From Hyphomonas neptunium ATCC 15444 (lineage in GTDB: Bacteria; Pseudomonadota; Alphaproteobacteria; Caulobacterales; Hyphomonadaceae), in NCBI RefSeq assembly GCF_000013025.1, contig NC_008358.1:434001-498000 (forward strand): a stretch of 64,000 nt of DNA, given 5' to 3'. Position numbers and translations under genes: made by a program. This document shows positions 52,375 through 61,120 of this stretch, one piece after another; within the stretch, counting starts at the first letter, position 1; every line of letters begins with the position of its first letter. The notes beneath the pieces were generated by a model. That model saw only the letters and a program-made list of their open reading frames with translations, was not told where the DNA came from and did no database searches.

Positions 52375-52755
52375 ATGACACGTCTGCGCTATTTGCCCCT
52401 GTTCGCGTTTGCCCTGTTGGCGGCCTGCGGCCCGGCCCCGGAGGAAGCGCCTGCGCCAATTTCTGAGGCGGCGCAGCCTGCTGTTCCGGAGGCCGAACCT
52501 GAGACGCCGGCTCCAGAGATGCCGGCAGAGGATATGGCAGACTCTGAGATGGCGGCGGAGCCTGGTACCTGCACCGATGAGCTGGGCGCAGAGGCAGCGC
52601 AGGTTCTGGTGGATCAATGCCTGGCGATTTCGCCGGCCACGCGCCCGCCCTGCAACGCGCAGAACAGCTGTGACATGATCCGCGGCGAAATCCGCCGGGG
52701 CTGCGGGTTTGGCGATGCGGCGGATAATCCGGAATTCTGTAGCGAGTACCAATAG
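52375..52755 (+). CDS. Lipoprotein with acidic Pro/Ala/Glu linker and Cys-rich end
   Basis: A 126-residue lipoprotein with lipobox FALLAACG. A low-complexity linker rich in Pro, Ala and Glu (about 20-65) precedes a C-terminal domain with six cysteines (GTCTDELG, VDQCLAI, RPPCNAQNSCDM, RRGCGFG, PEFCSEY). The domain is unassigned. The start is fixed by GGAGGAG 7 bp upstream. A slightly longer frame would contain that site. Confidence 0.78.
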   Translation: MTRLRYLPLFAFALLAACGPAPEEAPAPISEAAQPAVPEAEPETPAPEMPAEDMADSEMAAEPGTCTDELGAEAAQVLVDQCLAISPATRPPCNAQNSCDMIRGEIRRGCGFGDAADNPEFCSEYQ

Positions 52756-52800
52756 CGGCAGCTTCCCCCGCCGATGGGATCGGCGGGGGAATATCGCTGC

Positions 52801-53982
52801 CTAGCGGCTGAGTTCCTTCATCGCCTCGTCGAGGCCGGCGAGGGTCAGCTCGAACATCCGGTCCGGGCCGATCAGTTCACGGATGAGCTTGATGGAGCCG
52901 GTATATTCCCAGGCGCCTTCCTTGGTCGGGTTCAGCCAGACGAAATTGGGGTAGCGCTCCACGAAGCGCTGTAGCCAGATACCGCCGGCTTCTTCGTTCC
53001 AGTGTTCGACCGAGCCACCCGCATAGGTGACTTCATAGGGGCTCATCGTGGCGTCGCCCACGACGATGACTTTGTAGTCGGACGGATATTTGTTGAGCAC
53101 GTCCCAGGTGGGGATGCGGTTGTTCATGCGGCGGCGGTTGTCGCGCCAGAGGCCCTCATAGGGGCAGTTGTGGAAGTAGAAGTATTCGAGGTTCTTTATC
53201 TCGGCGCGGGCGGCAGAAAACAGCTCCTCCATGACGCGGATGTGCGGGTCCATCGAGCCGCCGACATCGAGCAGCAGGAGGACAGAGATCGTGTTGCGCT
53301 TTTCCGGGCGCATTTCGATGTCCAGATAGCCTTTGCGGGCGGTGTTGCGGATCGTGCCGTCAAGGTCCAGCTCGTCCGGCGCGCCCTTGCGGGCCCATTT
53401 GCGCAGGCGCTTCATGGCTACTTTGATATTTCGCGTGCCGAGTTCCAGCTTGTCGTCGTAATTCTTGAATTCGCGCTTGTCCCACACCTTCACGGCGCGG
53501 CGGTGGCGGGATTTGTCCTGGCCGATGCGCACGCCTTCGGGATTGTAGCCATTGGCGCCGAAGGGCGAGGTGCCGCCTGTGCCGATCATCTTGTTGCCGC
53601 CCTCGTGGCGCTTTTTCTGCTCCTCGAGGCGTTTTTTCAGCGTTTCCATGAGCTTTTCAAAGCCGCCCATGGCTTCGATTTCGGCCATCTCTTCCTTGGT
53701 GAGGAATTTCTCGCTCATCTTCTTGAGCCATTCCTCGGGCAGGTCCTGCACGTTGACGGCATCGCCCAGCGTGTCGAGCCCCTTGAAGACATGGCTGAAG
53801 ACGCGGTCGAACTTGTCGATGTTGCGCTCGTCCTTCACCAGGGCGGCGCGGGAGAGGTAGTAGAAGTCCTCCACCTCCATATCGATGACCTGTTTGTCCA
53901 TCGCCTCCATGAGCATCAGGTATTCCTTCAGCGTCACCGGGACTTTCGCCGCACGCAGCTCGTTGAAGAAATTCAGGAACAT
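52801..53982 (-). CDS. CoxE-type VWA protein of a MoxR module
   Basis: A 393-residue cytosolic VWA-domain protein of the CoxE/YehP type. A helical N-terminal region with a charged linker (about 100-170) precedes a VWA domain with a DVGGSMDPH metal site, then VVGDATMSPYE. Such proteins work with MoxR AAA+ ATPases as metal-insertion or protein-assembly chaperones. The matching MoxR gene is 2.2 kb upstream on the same strand, with four unrelated genes between. The ATG at 53982 is the family start. Confidence 0.88.
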   Translation of the reverse strand: MFLNFFNELRAAKVPVTLKEYLMLMEAMDKQVIDMEVEDFYYLSRAALVKDERNIDKFDRVFSHVFKGLDTLGDAVNVQDLPEEWLKKMSEKFLTKEEMAEIEAMGGFEKLMETLKKRLEEQKKRHEGGNKMIGTGGTSPFGANGYNPEGVRIGQDKSRHRRAVKVWDKREFKNYDDKLELGTRNIKVAMKRLRKWARKGAPDELDLDGTIRNTARKGYLDIEMRPEKRNTISVLLLLDVGGSMDPHIRVMEELFSAARAEIKNLEYFYFHNCPYEGLWRDNRRRMNNRIPTWDVLNKYPSDYKVIVVGDATMSPYEVTYAGGSVEHWNEEAGGIWLQRFVERYPNFVWLNPTKEGAWEYTGSIKLIRELIGPDRMFELTLAGLDEAMKELSR

Positions 53983-54101
53983 CGGCAGGGCCTTTCTGTT
54001 TCTCGAAACCAGAAGATAACCCTCATGGGGCCATCTGTCCAAGCTGACGCTGGGAAAAGTGTGGTCATTTGCGGTTCATCCGGGCCGGGTTAGGAAAAGA
54101 C

Positions 54102-54917
54102 ATGCTTCGGGTGGCTCTTTTCTCGTGTTTTCTGGCCGTTGGCGCGTGCGCTGCGACGGCGGCGCCGTCTGGCCCCGCACCTGCTCAGATGGCGCCTGCG
54201 CAGATGGTGCCGCAGGGTATGTCCTTTCAGGCCGATTGCGCCGGCCCGGCGGAAGCCAACTGCATGCTGGAAGCGGCGTGGCAGGCAGCATCCCTGTTGC
54301 CCGCTGACAAGCAGACGCGCCTGAAACCGGCATTTGCCGAGACGACCCGCGGTCTGAAGGACGAAATGCTCGCCTCCAAATGGCAGATGCGGCTCGGGAA
54401 AACGCCGGTCCGCGAGCCGGCGCCGGACTTCGCGCGGGAACAGGCAGAGGGCGCGATTGCGGCCTATGGCTGGGAAGGCTTTTTCCAGAAGGCGCGGCTG
54501 GGTGAAGCGCCGCTGAACATGGGCCGGCCAGAGATCATGGGGGCGGCGATTGAGCTGGCGCCAAACCCGATGGAGCGCCTGCGCCTGATCGACATGATGT
54601 TTTCCTTCGCAGGCGTGCCCAAGCCCGGCACGATCGGGCAATTCAGCCAGGATGATTTCGAGCGCGCTTCCTTCAGCCATGTGCTGGCCGAGCAGATGAT
54701 GAAGGATTGCAAGCTGGATGAGTTTGACCGGGCACGGGACCGGACGGCCGCGCCGGAGTCCATCCGCTATGAGCTGTGGCGTGCCCGGATTACCGGCGGA
54801 GCCGGCAAGCTGGCGCCGCAGATACGCCAGGGCGATGGCTCGGACGATACGACCTTCGTGCGCCATGTGCTGGAAGGCTATGGGCCCATTCTGAAGCGGG
54901 GCTATTGCGCGGGCTGA
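54102..54917 (+). CDS. Exported protein of unknown function
   Basis: A 271-residue protein with a signal peptide or lipoprotein-like start (ALFSCFLAVGACAATAAPSG). The short repeated linker PAQMAPAQMVPQ follows, then a helical domain with Cys in ADCAGPAEANCMLEAAW, KDCKLDEF and KRGYCAG. The middle part reads like tandem helical repeats. The family is not recognised. TAGGAAAAG upstream of 54102 supports the start. Confidence 0.72.
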   Translation: MLRVALFSCFLAVGACAATAAPSGPAPAQMAPAQMVPQGMSFQADCAGPAEANCMLEAAWQAASLLPADKQTRLKPAFAETTRGLKDEMLASKWQMRLGKTPVREPAPDFAREQAEGAIAAYGWEGFFQKARLGEAPLNMGRPEIMGAAIELAPNPMERLRLIDMMFSFAGVPKPGTIGQFSQDDFERASFSHVLAEQMMKDCKLDEFDRARDRTAAPESIRYELWRARITGGAGKLAPQIRQGDGSDDTTFVRHVLEGYGPILKRGYCAG

Positions 54918-54978
54918 TTGCCGCGTTTGGAGCAGCGTGACTTTTCCCGGTCACATTCCTGAGGCATAGGGTCTGTGT

Positions 54979-55731
54979 ATGGATACCATGGACGAAACCG
55001 AAGCCGACCACGAACTTCCCCCCGCTGAAGGCCTCTGCGGCCCTTCCGAGGTGACGGCGCTGTCGCACCTCTACCGCGCCGAAGTCTATCGTTCGACGGT
55101 CTGGCGGCAGCGTCTTGATCAGACAACGAACTGGGCCGTGATCTCTACCGGCATTGGCCTGTCGGTGGCATTTGCGAATGAGCGCGCCTCGCCCTTTCCG
55201 ATCGTGCTGGTGGGCATGCTGTGCATCGTGTTCCTGATGCTGGAAGCGCGGCGCTACCGGTTTTTCTATGTCTGGCGGTTCCGGGCGCGGGTGATCGAGA
55301 TTGCTTTCTATGTGCCGATCCTGCGCGGGGAAGGGACGAAGATCCGAATTGATCGGGGCACGGCGCTGTCGGACGACTATGAGAAGCCGCAATACCGGAT
55401 TTCGATGCTGCGCTGTATCGGCCGGCGGCTGCGACGGAATTATGGCTGGATCTTCGCCATTCTCGGCGCGGCGTATTTTGCCAAGATTGCCATTCATCCG
55501 GTGGATGTGACCTCCTGGGAGCAGCTGTTCCGGCGGGCGCATATCGGGCCGATACCGGGCTGGGTCGCCATCACGGGCGGATGCCTGTTCCATGTCGGCT
55601 GGATATTCATGGCCTGGAAAACCTGGTGGGACGAGCGCACCGACAAGACCAAGATGGCCGATTTTCTCAAGAGCCGGGAAGACATGAACTATGTACGCGC
55701 CGCCAACGCGCATGATTCGGCGCTGGGCTGA
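54979..55731 (+). CDS. DUF2270 membrane protein
   Basis: A 250-residue DUF2270 protein with the family opening LSHLYRAEVYRSTVWRQRLD followed by TTNWAV. Four TM helices are arranged in two pairs (about 55-95 and 150-210). A charged cytosolic segment lies between the pairs. The function is unknown. Confidence 0.85.
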   Translation: MDTMDETEADHELPPAEGLCGPSEVTALSHLYRAEVYRSTVWRQRLDQTTNWAVISTGIGLSVAFANERASPFPIVLVGMLCIVFLMLEARRYRFFYVWRFRARVIEIAFYVPILRGEGTKIRIDRGTALSDDYEKPQYRISMLRCIGRRLRRNYGWIFAILGAAYFAKIAIHPVDVTSWEQLFRRAHIGPIPGWVAITGGCLFHVGWIFMAWKTWWDERTDKTKMADFLKSREDMNYVRAANAHDSALG

Positions 55732-55734
55732 GCG

Positions 55735-56061
55735 TTAGTCTTCTGCCCGGTCGAGCAGGTCGTCGGTCACTTCCATCGTGAAAACCGGATCATTTCCGGG
55801 CGGAGTTTCGCAGACGGCATCGGAGAATGCCGCGCGGGTTTCAGGCTCGTCATAGACCATTTTCTGGTCATACGCCTTGCGCCAGGTTTCCTCGTCGGGC
55901 CATTCGGCATAGCCGACGAAGCGGCCATCCCTGTCCTGATGCAGGCGCGAGCCATAGCTGCCATAGCGCTGGCGGATAAGCTCTGTGCCGCGCACCCAGG
56001 CCTTGCGGAACTGGTCTTCCTTGCCCGGATGAACACGCCACCAATAGACGGCAACGAACAT
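55735..56061 (-). CDS. Antibiotic biosynthesis monooxygenase-like (ABM) protein
   Basis: A 108-residue dimeric alpha/beta-barrel protein beginning MFVAVYWWRVHPGKEDQFRK and containing RDGRFVGYAEWPDEETWRKA. This is the ABM fold used in quinol oxygenases and small-molecule sensors. A specific function cannot be given. It lies 123 bp downstream of the MoxR gene on the same strand, past a terminator. Confidence 0.75.
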   Translation of the reverse strand: MFVAVYWWRVHPGKEDQFRKAWVRGTELIRQRYGSYGSRLHQDRDGRFVGYAEWPDEETWRKAYDQKMVYDEPETRAAFSDAVCETPPGNDPVFTMEVTDDLLDRAED

Positions 56062-56134
56062 GGGGTGCCTCCCTGACTGTTTGGCTTTCTTCCAGGACCA
56101 ACGCGCGCGGCGATGAATTGATCCGCCAAAAGCA

Positions 56135-56161
56135 AAAAGCCGGAGCGAGGCCCCGGCTTTT
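56135..56161. terminator. Bidirectional intrinsic terminator after moxR
   Basis: AAAAGCCGG and CCGGCTTTT make a 9-bp stem with A- and T-runs on both sides. It ends the MoxR transcript on the minus strand, where the stem runs into TTTTTG. Confidence 0.85.
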
Positions 56162-56184
56162 CGATTGTTTTGAACGGGCTTGCC

Positions 56185-57069
56185 TCAGCCAGCCGGGCCG
56201 CGCCGGCCGCCGCCGGAATTTCCGCCGCCATCCTGACGACGGGAGAGAAAGGCGAGGCGTTCGAACAGGGCCACATCCTGCTCGTTTTTCAGCAGCGCGC
56301 CGTGCAGGGGCGGGGTGAGCGCTTCGGGATTTTTCTCGCGCATCGTTTCCAGGTCGATGTCCTCATTCATGAGGAGCTTGAGCCAATCAAGCAGCTCGGA
56401 GGTCGATGGCTTCTTCTTCACGCCGGGCAGTTCGCGCATGGCGTAGAAGGTGGAGAGCGCGTCGCCGACGAGCTTTTTCTTGATGCCGGGATAGTGGACA
56501 TCAATGATCGAACGCATCGTCACTTCGTCCGGGAATTTGATGAAGTGGAAGAAGCAGCGGCGCAGGAACGCGTCGGGCAGTTCTTTTTCATTGTTGGACG
56601 TGATGATGACGATCGGGCGCTGGATCGCTTTCACCGTCTCGCCGGTTTCGTAGACGAAGAATTCCATCCGATCGAGTTCCTGCAGGAGGTCGTTCGGGAA
56701 CTCGATGTCGGCCTTGTCGATTTCGTCAATCAGCAGGACAGGGCGCTTGCCGGCGGTGAACGCCTCCCAGAGCTTGCCCTTCTTGATGTAGTTCTTGACG
56801 TCCTTGGCGCGCTCTTCGCCCATCTGGCCATCGCGCAGGCGGGAAACGGCGTCGTATTCATAAAGGCCCTGATTTGCCTTTGTGGTGGACTTGATGTGCC
56901 ATTCGATCAGCTCGGAGCCCAGCGCCTTGGCGACTTCGATGGCGAGAACGGTTTTGCCCGTGCCCGGCTCGCCCTTGATCAGCAGCGGCCGTTCCAGAGC
57001 GATGGCGGCGTTGACGGCCACACGCAGGTCATCTGTTGCGACATAATCCTTGGTGCCCTCAAAGCGCAT
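56185..57069 (-). CDS. MoxR-family AAA+ ATPase
   Basis: A 294-residue MoxR ATPase with Walker A KGEPGTGKT near residue 35, Walker B VLLIDEIDKAD near 115, and the sensor-1 IITSNNEKELPDAFLRR. The C-terminal lid follows, and the protein ends in a Gly/Arg-rich tail. MoxR proteins act with VWA partners to activate metalloenzymes or assemble complexes. The partner is the CoxE-type protein at 52801-53982. The ATG at 57069 matches the usual MRFEGTKDYVA start. Confidence 0.93.
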   Translation of the reverse strand: MRFEGTKDYVATDDLRVAVNAAIALERPLLIKGEPGTGKTVLAIEVAKALGSELIEWHIKSTTKANQGLYEYDAVSRLRDGQMGEERAKDVKNYIKKGKLWEAFTAGKRPVLLIDEIDKADIEFPNDLLQELDRMEFFVYETGETVKAIQRPIVIITSNNEKELPDAFLRRCFFHFIKFPDEVTMRSIIDVHYPGIKKKLVGDALSTFYAMRELPGVKKKPSTSELLDWLKLLMNEDIDLETMREKNPEALTPPLHGALLKNEQDVALFERLAFLSRRQDGGGNSGGGRRGPAG

Positions 57070-57436
57070 ACGCCTCGTCCCTTCAATCTGTTTGCTGGCT
57101 TTGCACAATAAGGCCGCGCGGGGCATGGGCAAGCGCTGACCTGAAGGAAACTGCTGCAGCGCGGCATCGAATTTCCTTAAGGGAAAGGCAAAGCTGTGGT
57201 AAAAGGAATATGCCATGCGCGCCGCCACAGAGGCTCAAGCTTCACGCTAAGCGTCGCGCCGGTTTCAGGTAGGCTGGCCGGTCCGGTTGGCCCGAAGAGG
57301 CCGGACAAGACCTTATGATCCAACTGCTCCCGGCTGACGGGCGCATGGCTCCCAACCTCCCGTAAACATTTGGAAAGCAAGCGTTAACGCCTTTGTGTGA
57401 ATTTGACACAATCCGCACCATGGGGGCCGGACGCGT
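57070..57436. other. Divergent control region between moxR and flbT
   Basis: This 367-bp space has no supportable gene. An inverted repeat TTGTGT-N7-ACACAA (57393-57411) lies 26 bp before the flbT start and contains TTGACA (57403-57408), which could be an operator or part of a promoter. No convincing sigma-54 element was found. Confidence 0.45.
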
Positions 57437-57817
57437 ATGCCGTTAAAACTTTCTCTCAAGCCTGGCGAAACCTTCGTTGTGAATGGCGCTGTCGTTCGCA
57501 ATGGCGACCGGCGCGGCGTGCTGTTGCTCGAAACCCAGGCGCGTATCCTGCGGGAAAAAGATATTCTGGCGCCGTCCGATGTGTCGACGCCGGTTGAGCG
57601 GGCCTACTTTGCCGTGATGCAGATGTACCTGCTCGGTGAGGTCGATGGGCCGCTCTACACGCAAACCGCCGAGGCTCTTGCCGGGCTGATCGCGGAAATG
57701 CCGGACGCCCGCGAGGATGTTCTGCAGATTTCTGCCGATGTGGTTGCCGGCGATCTCTACAAGGCGCTCAGCCGGTGCCGGAAGCTGATGCCGGCGCTGA
57801 GCTCGGAGGCCGCATGA
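57437..57817 (+). CDS. flbT: Flagellin mRNA translation regulator FlbT
   Basis: A 126-residue FlbT protein opening MPLKLSLKPGETFVVNGAVV, with RGVLLLETQARILREKDIL next. FlbT binds the flagellin mRNA leader in Caulobacter and slows its translation until the hook is finished. Its usual partner flaF is not next to it. Instead its stop overlaps the start of an unrelated 104-residue gene (ATGA). Confidence 0.93.
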   Translation: MPLKLSLKPGETFVVNGAVVRNGDRRGVLLLETQARILREKDILAPSDVSTPVERAYFAVMQMYLLGEVDGPLYTQTAEALAGLIAEMPDAREDVLQISADVVAGDLYKALSRCRKLMPALSSEAA

Positions 57818-58128
57818 TGGCCGATGGCAACCAGATCCCGGCGCGCAGCCTGCGCGCTGAGGCAAATTCAAGCCTGGATGAGGCAATCCGCAAGCTGGAA
57901 GCGGGGGCAGGCGAGGACCTTGCCGTTGATCTTGGCAGCGGACGTATTGCCAGGGCGGACAGCCCGCGGGGCAATGAAGGCCTTCTCCAGCGTCTTCGCG
58001 GACACAAGATGCTGTTGGCGCTTGCTTCGGGAGGCGCTGATCTATCGCGGCTCAAGGGCATAACCCGCGAGCTTCAGGTGGCCCCGGCCGTGCGGGAGAT
58101 ACTTGACGCAGCGGCACGCAAAGCCTAG
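57814..58128 (+). CDS. Protein of unknown function coupled to flbT
   Basis: A 104-residue, mostly helical protein (start MMADGNQIPARSLRAEANSS, later RGNEGLLQRLRGHKMLLALA) with no TM segment. It overlaps flbT by 4 bp, the place flaF often holds, but it does not show the FlaF pattern. It may be a flagellar cofactor of this lineage. Confidence is high that it is a gene and low on function. Confidence 0.72.
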   Translation: MMADGNQIPARSLRAEANSSLDEAIRKLEAGAGEDLAVDLGSGRIARADSPRGNEGLLQRLRGHKMLLALASGGADLSRLKGITRELQVAPAVREILDAAARKA

Positions 58129-58137
58129 CGCCGCGCC

Positions 58138-58788
58138 ATGTCGCCTGAACTGATCTCTCTTTTTACCGCTGCCTTTGTAACCTTCTTCGTGCTGATTGAT
58201 GCGCCGGGGGTGGCGCCGATCTTTGCTACGCTGACGGCAAAGGGCTCACCGGCCTATCGCCGCAAGATGGCGTACAAGTCCGTCTTCGTGGCGACGATCA
58301 TCATGCTGCTGTTCGCTTTCGGCGGCGCCTGGCTGCTCGATGCGATGCACATCTCCATCGATGCCTTCCGGGCGGCCGGCGGCGTTCTGCTGTTCCTGAT
58401 CGCGCTCGACATGGTGTTCGAGAAGCGCACCGAGCGGCGGGAACAGCGCGCCGATGAAGTGCTCGAAGAACACCGGAATGATCCGGAGCCGGAAGACGTG
58501 TCGGTGTTCCCGATGGGCATTCCGATGATTGCCGGGCCTGGATCGATCGCCACGGCGATGTTTTACATGACGGAAGCGGAAAGCATTGCCCATCAGGGCG
58601 TCGTGCTTGCCGCGATCGGAGCTAACCTCCTGATCACGCTGATTATCTTTCTGCTGGCAACGCCGATCGTTCGCCTGATGGGCGCGAGCGTGGCCGGGGC
58701 GCTGACGCGGATTCTCGGGGTTATCCTGGCGGCGCTTTCGGCTCAGCTCATCCTCGATGGCATCCGCGGCGCGTTTAATATCGGCTGA
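58138..58788 (+). CDS. MarC-family membrane protein
   Basis: A 216-residue MarC/UPF0056 protein with six TM helices. VLIDAPGVAPIFATLTAKGSP near residue 18 and PMGIPMIAGPGSIATAM near 120 are the family's repeated motifs. A charged loop (KRTERREQRADEV) joins the halves. It was once thought to affect multidrug resistance, but the role is uncertain. It lies 9 bp after the preceding gene. Confidence 0.9.
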   Translation: MSPELISLFTAAFVTFFVLIDAPGVAPIFATLTAKGSPAYRRKMAYKSVFVATIIMLLFAFGGAWLLDAMHISIDAFRAAGGVLLFLIALDMVFEKRTERREQRADEVLEEHRNDPEPEDVSVFPMGIPMIAGPGSIATAMFYMTEAESIAHQGVVLAAIGANLLITLIIFLLATPIVRLMGASVAGALTRILGVILAALSAQLILDGIRGAFNIG

Positions 58789-58794
58789 GGCTTG

Positions 58795-60159
58795 TCAGGT
58801 GCCCTGCGGTTCGGCCCGCGGCTTTGGCAGCTTGATGTAGAGCCGGACGGTTGAGAGCATCACCCAGAACAGCAGCATGCCGGCAGCCGTCAGGCTCATG
58901 ATTTCCAGCACGGTATTGCGGTTCCAGCTGATGCCGGCGTCGGCGATCTTCAGAGACTCCTTACCCCGCTCCCGAACCAGAACGATGAAGCGTTCGCCGC
59001 CCGCTTCGGCCAGCAGGCGCGCGCGCTGAAGATCCGTGCCGTCTTCAATTACCGCCAGGATCGTAAGCGCGCCGCCAGGGCTCGTCTGCGCGGCAAGGCG
59101 TTGAATCTGGTCGAGATCCCCTTCCAGAGGGCCAAGGCCGGACTGGTCGATGGAGGCTGCATAGGCGGTGCGCACCCGCTCGGCCCGCATTTCGGTGGTG
59201 GCCAGATCGCTGAAGGCCTCTTCGAGCGCCGGTTCCAGCGCTTCATCGGGCAGGGCGGCGTCAACGTGATCTTCGAGATAAGCAGAGAAGCTGGGTGTCA
59301 GGCGCTGGGACCGGCGGGCGGACTTCAGGATTGAGACAGACAAGGCAGCTGCATCTGACAGGCCGTCGCTGTAATCCTGCTGGACGAGCCCGAGGCCGGT
59401 CAGCTTGACGACCAGCTCATCGGAGCGATCTCCCTCGATCCAGTTCTGAGACATGTTGGAGAGGTCGGCATAATCGCCAAGTGTCTGGAAACGCCGCTCG
59501 TCTTCGCTGCGGACATTGGCCTGAAGGACGACAGGTTCCTCGACCGCAGCGGGATCGGCAGCGGCCTGGGCGGCGTCATCGGCTTCAGCGGTGGCAGTCT
59601 CATCCGGCACCGCTTCAGAGCTATCGGCCGGGGCGGCTTCTTCTGCGGTGATCGGAGCCTCCTCCAGTGGCGGCGCTATCTCCGGGCTGGCCGCGGGCGG
59701 ATTGTAGCGTTCCGTTTCCATGATCCGGGCGGCGATCGTTTCAGGCAGCTTCTGCATAGCGGCGCGAATCAAGCGCTCGTCCGGGGTTCCGGTAACTTCG
59801 GCTTCTGCCCGCACACGGATCTGTTCGCCGAGCTCGCGGCCGAGAATCTGAGGGGCGGCCAGGAGATAGCCGCGCACGGCGGGCATGTTGCGTGCGTCCA
59901 GCTCGGCAATGATTCGGTCCTGCCAGTAGGGAAGCTTGCTGTCCTCGTCGCGCGGGCCGATTGTTGTCAGCTCATCCAACAACTTTTCGTGAGCATGCTG
60001 GAGCGCTTCGGCGGCACCTTCGCGGGAGGTGAGGTCCTGATCATAGGCATTTGCCACGGCGCGCGCGCCGATCACAGGCAGAAGGATGAGCAGGGAATTG
60101 AACATCACCGCCAGCATCCAGCCCGCTTTGCGGGATTGTACTTTCCGTTGGCGGGCCAT
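58795..60159 (-). CDS. Two-span membrane protein with large periplasmic domain
   Basis: A 454-residue protein with an N-terminal TM helix (about 15-35) and a C-terminal one (about 415-435). A long periplasmic helical region with an acidic Ala/Glu/Pro linker (about 165-215) lies between. No catalytic motif is recognised. The frame is open upstream to 60309, but the ATG at 60159 gives a normal basic start (MARQRKVQSRKAGW). It is convergent with marC and divergent from dksA. Confidence 0.75.
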   Translation of the reverse strand: MARQRKVQSRKAGWMLAVMFNSLLILLPVIGARAVANAYDQDLTSREGAAEALQHAHEKLLDELTTIGPRDEDSKLPYWQDRIIAELDARNMPAVRGYLLAAPQILGRELGEQIRVRAEAEVTGTPDERLIRAAMQKLPETIAARIMETERYNPPAASPEIAPPLEEAPITAEEAAPADSSEAVPDETATAEADDAAQAAADPAAVEEPVVLQANVRSEDERRFQTLGDYADLSNMSQNWIEGDRSDELVVKLTGLGLVQQDYSDGLSDAAALSVSILKSARRSQRLTPSFSAYLEDHVDAALPDEALEPALEEAFSDLATTEMRAERVRTAYAASIDQSGLGPLEGDLDQIQRLAAQTSPGGALTILAVIEDGTDLQRARLLAEAGGERFIVLVRERGKESLKIADAGISWNRNTVLEIMSLTAAGMLLFWVMLSTVRLYIKLPKPRAEPQGT

Positions 60160-60388
60160 TCCGACGATTTTACCCTTTTGGGCAGACTGTGGGGGAGGCT
60201 GCCCATAGAGCGTGCCAGGGGAAAAAAGATCAAGGGGTGGTGTGCAACTTGCACTGTGCAGAACGCCCATTGTGGGGCATGGAATTGCCTTAAGACAGGG
60301 TTTTGGCACGTTATTGTCGTAATTGTCTGATATTGCAGGATTTACTACCGCAGTCTCGGAGATTGCAGTGAATCGAGGTCCGCTCTAT

Positions 60389-60835
60389 ATGGCACGCAAA
60401 CGAGAGAAGGAGTCTGCCTTGAGTATCGACCTCTCAGACGATTATCGCCCCTCGGAAGACGAAGAGTTCATGAATGAGCGGCAACTCGCCTATTTCAGGC
60501 GGCTGCTGGAAGCCTGGAAGGCCGACATCCTGGACGGCGCCAAGCAGACCATTCACAATCTTCAGGACGAGTCAGGCTCTCTCCCCGACATTGTCGACCG
60601 CGCCTCGGCCGAAAGCGACAAAGCCCTAGAGCTGCGCACACGGGACCGCCAGCGCAAGCTGATCTCGAAAATCGACTCCGCCCTGCGCCGTATTGATGAC
60701 GGCTCTTACGGGTTTTGCGAAGCGACGGGCGAGCCGATCGGCCTGCGCCGCCTCGAAGCGCGCCCGACCGCAACGCTGAGCCTTGAGGCCCAGGAGCGCC
60801 ACGAGCGCAAGGAGCGCACCCTGCGGGACGACTAG
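60389..60835 (+). CDS. dksA: RNA polymerase-binding factor DksA
   Basis: A 148-residue DksA. The coiled coil (about 40-110) carries the tip Asp in SLPDIVDRASAESD. The zinc-finger site has only one of four cysteines: FCEATGEPIGLRRLEARP and then ATLSLEAQ. This is the non-zinc form seen in many alphaproteobacteria. With ppGpp it adjusts rRNA and amino-acid promoters. The ATG at 60389 has GAGG upstream. In-frame starts further upstream are weaker. Confidence 0.93.
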   Translation: MARKREKESALSIDLSDDYRPSEDEEFMNERQLAYFRRLLEAWKADILDGAKQTIHNLQDESGSLPDIVDRASAESDKALELRTRDRQRKLISKIDSALRRIDDGSYGFCEATGEPIGLRRLEARPTATLSLEAQERHERKERTLRDD

Positions 60836-60864
60836 TCCGGTCTTTCTGACACAAAGCAGACAGC

Positions 60865-60902
60865 AAAAAGGCGGCTCTCCAGATCGGAGTGCCGCCTTTT
60901 TT
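60865..60902 (+). terminator. Intrinsic terminator after dksA
   Basis: AAAAAGGCGGC and GCCGCCTTTTTT form an 11-bp stem ending in six T residues, 30 bp past the dksA stop. The long A- and T-runs would also allow termination from the other strand. The remaining 218 bp before the fliM-like gene hold no other clear element. Confidence 0.92.
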
Positions 60903-61120
60903 CCAGTCATCTTCCCCACGCCTTTGGCGGATGTTGTTACGAGCTTCTTTGGCCGCACGAACATCATGCCCCAGAGTTCCGAATCACCGCTTACCAAGGA
61001 CTGAGCAGAGGGTAAAAATTCGCAGACTTGAGTGAATCCTTCTGCCCCTTGCTGTTAATAATTGCGGCGCCTGCGAAGTTACTAACGCGCCGTTAACCTT
61101 TTCCGGGCGACTTAGGCAGC

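Noticed and set aside
57070..57436. Sigma-54 promoter for flbT
   Set aside because: TGGC and TTGC-like words occur but not with the fixed GG-N10-GC spacing.
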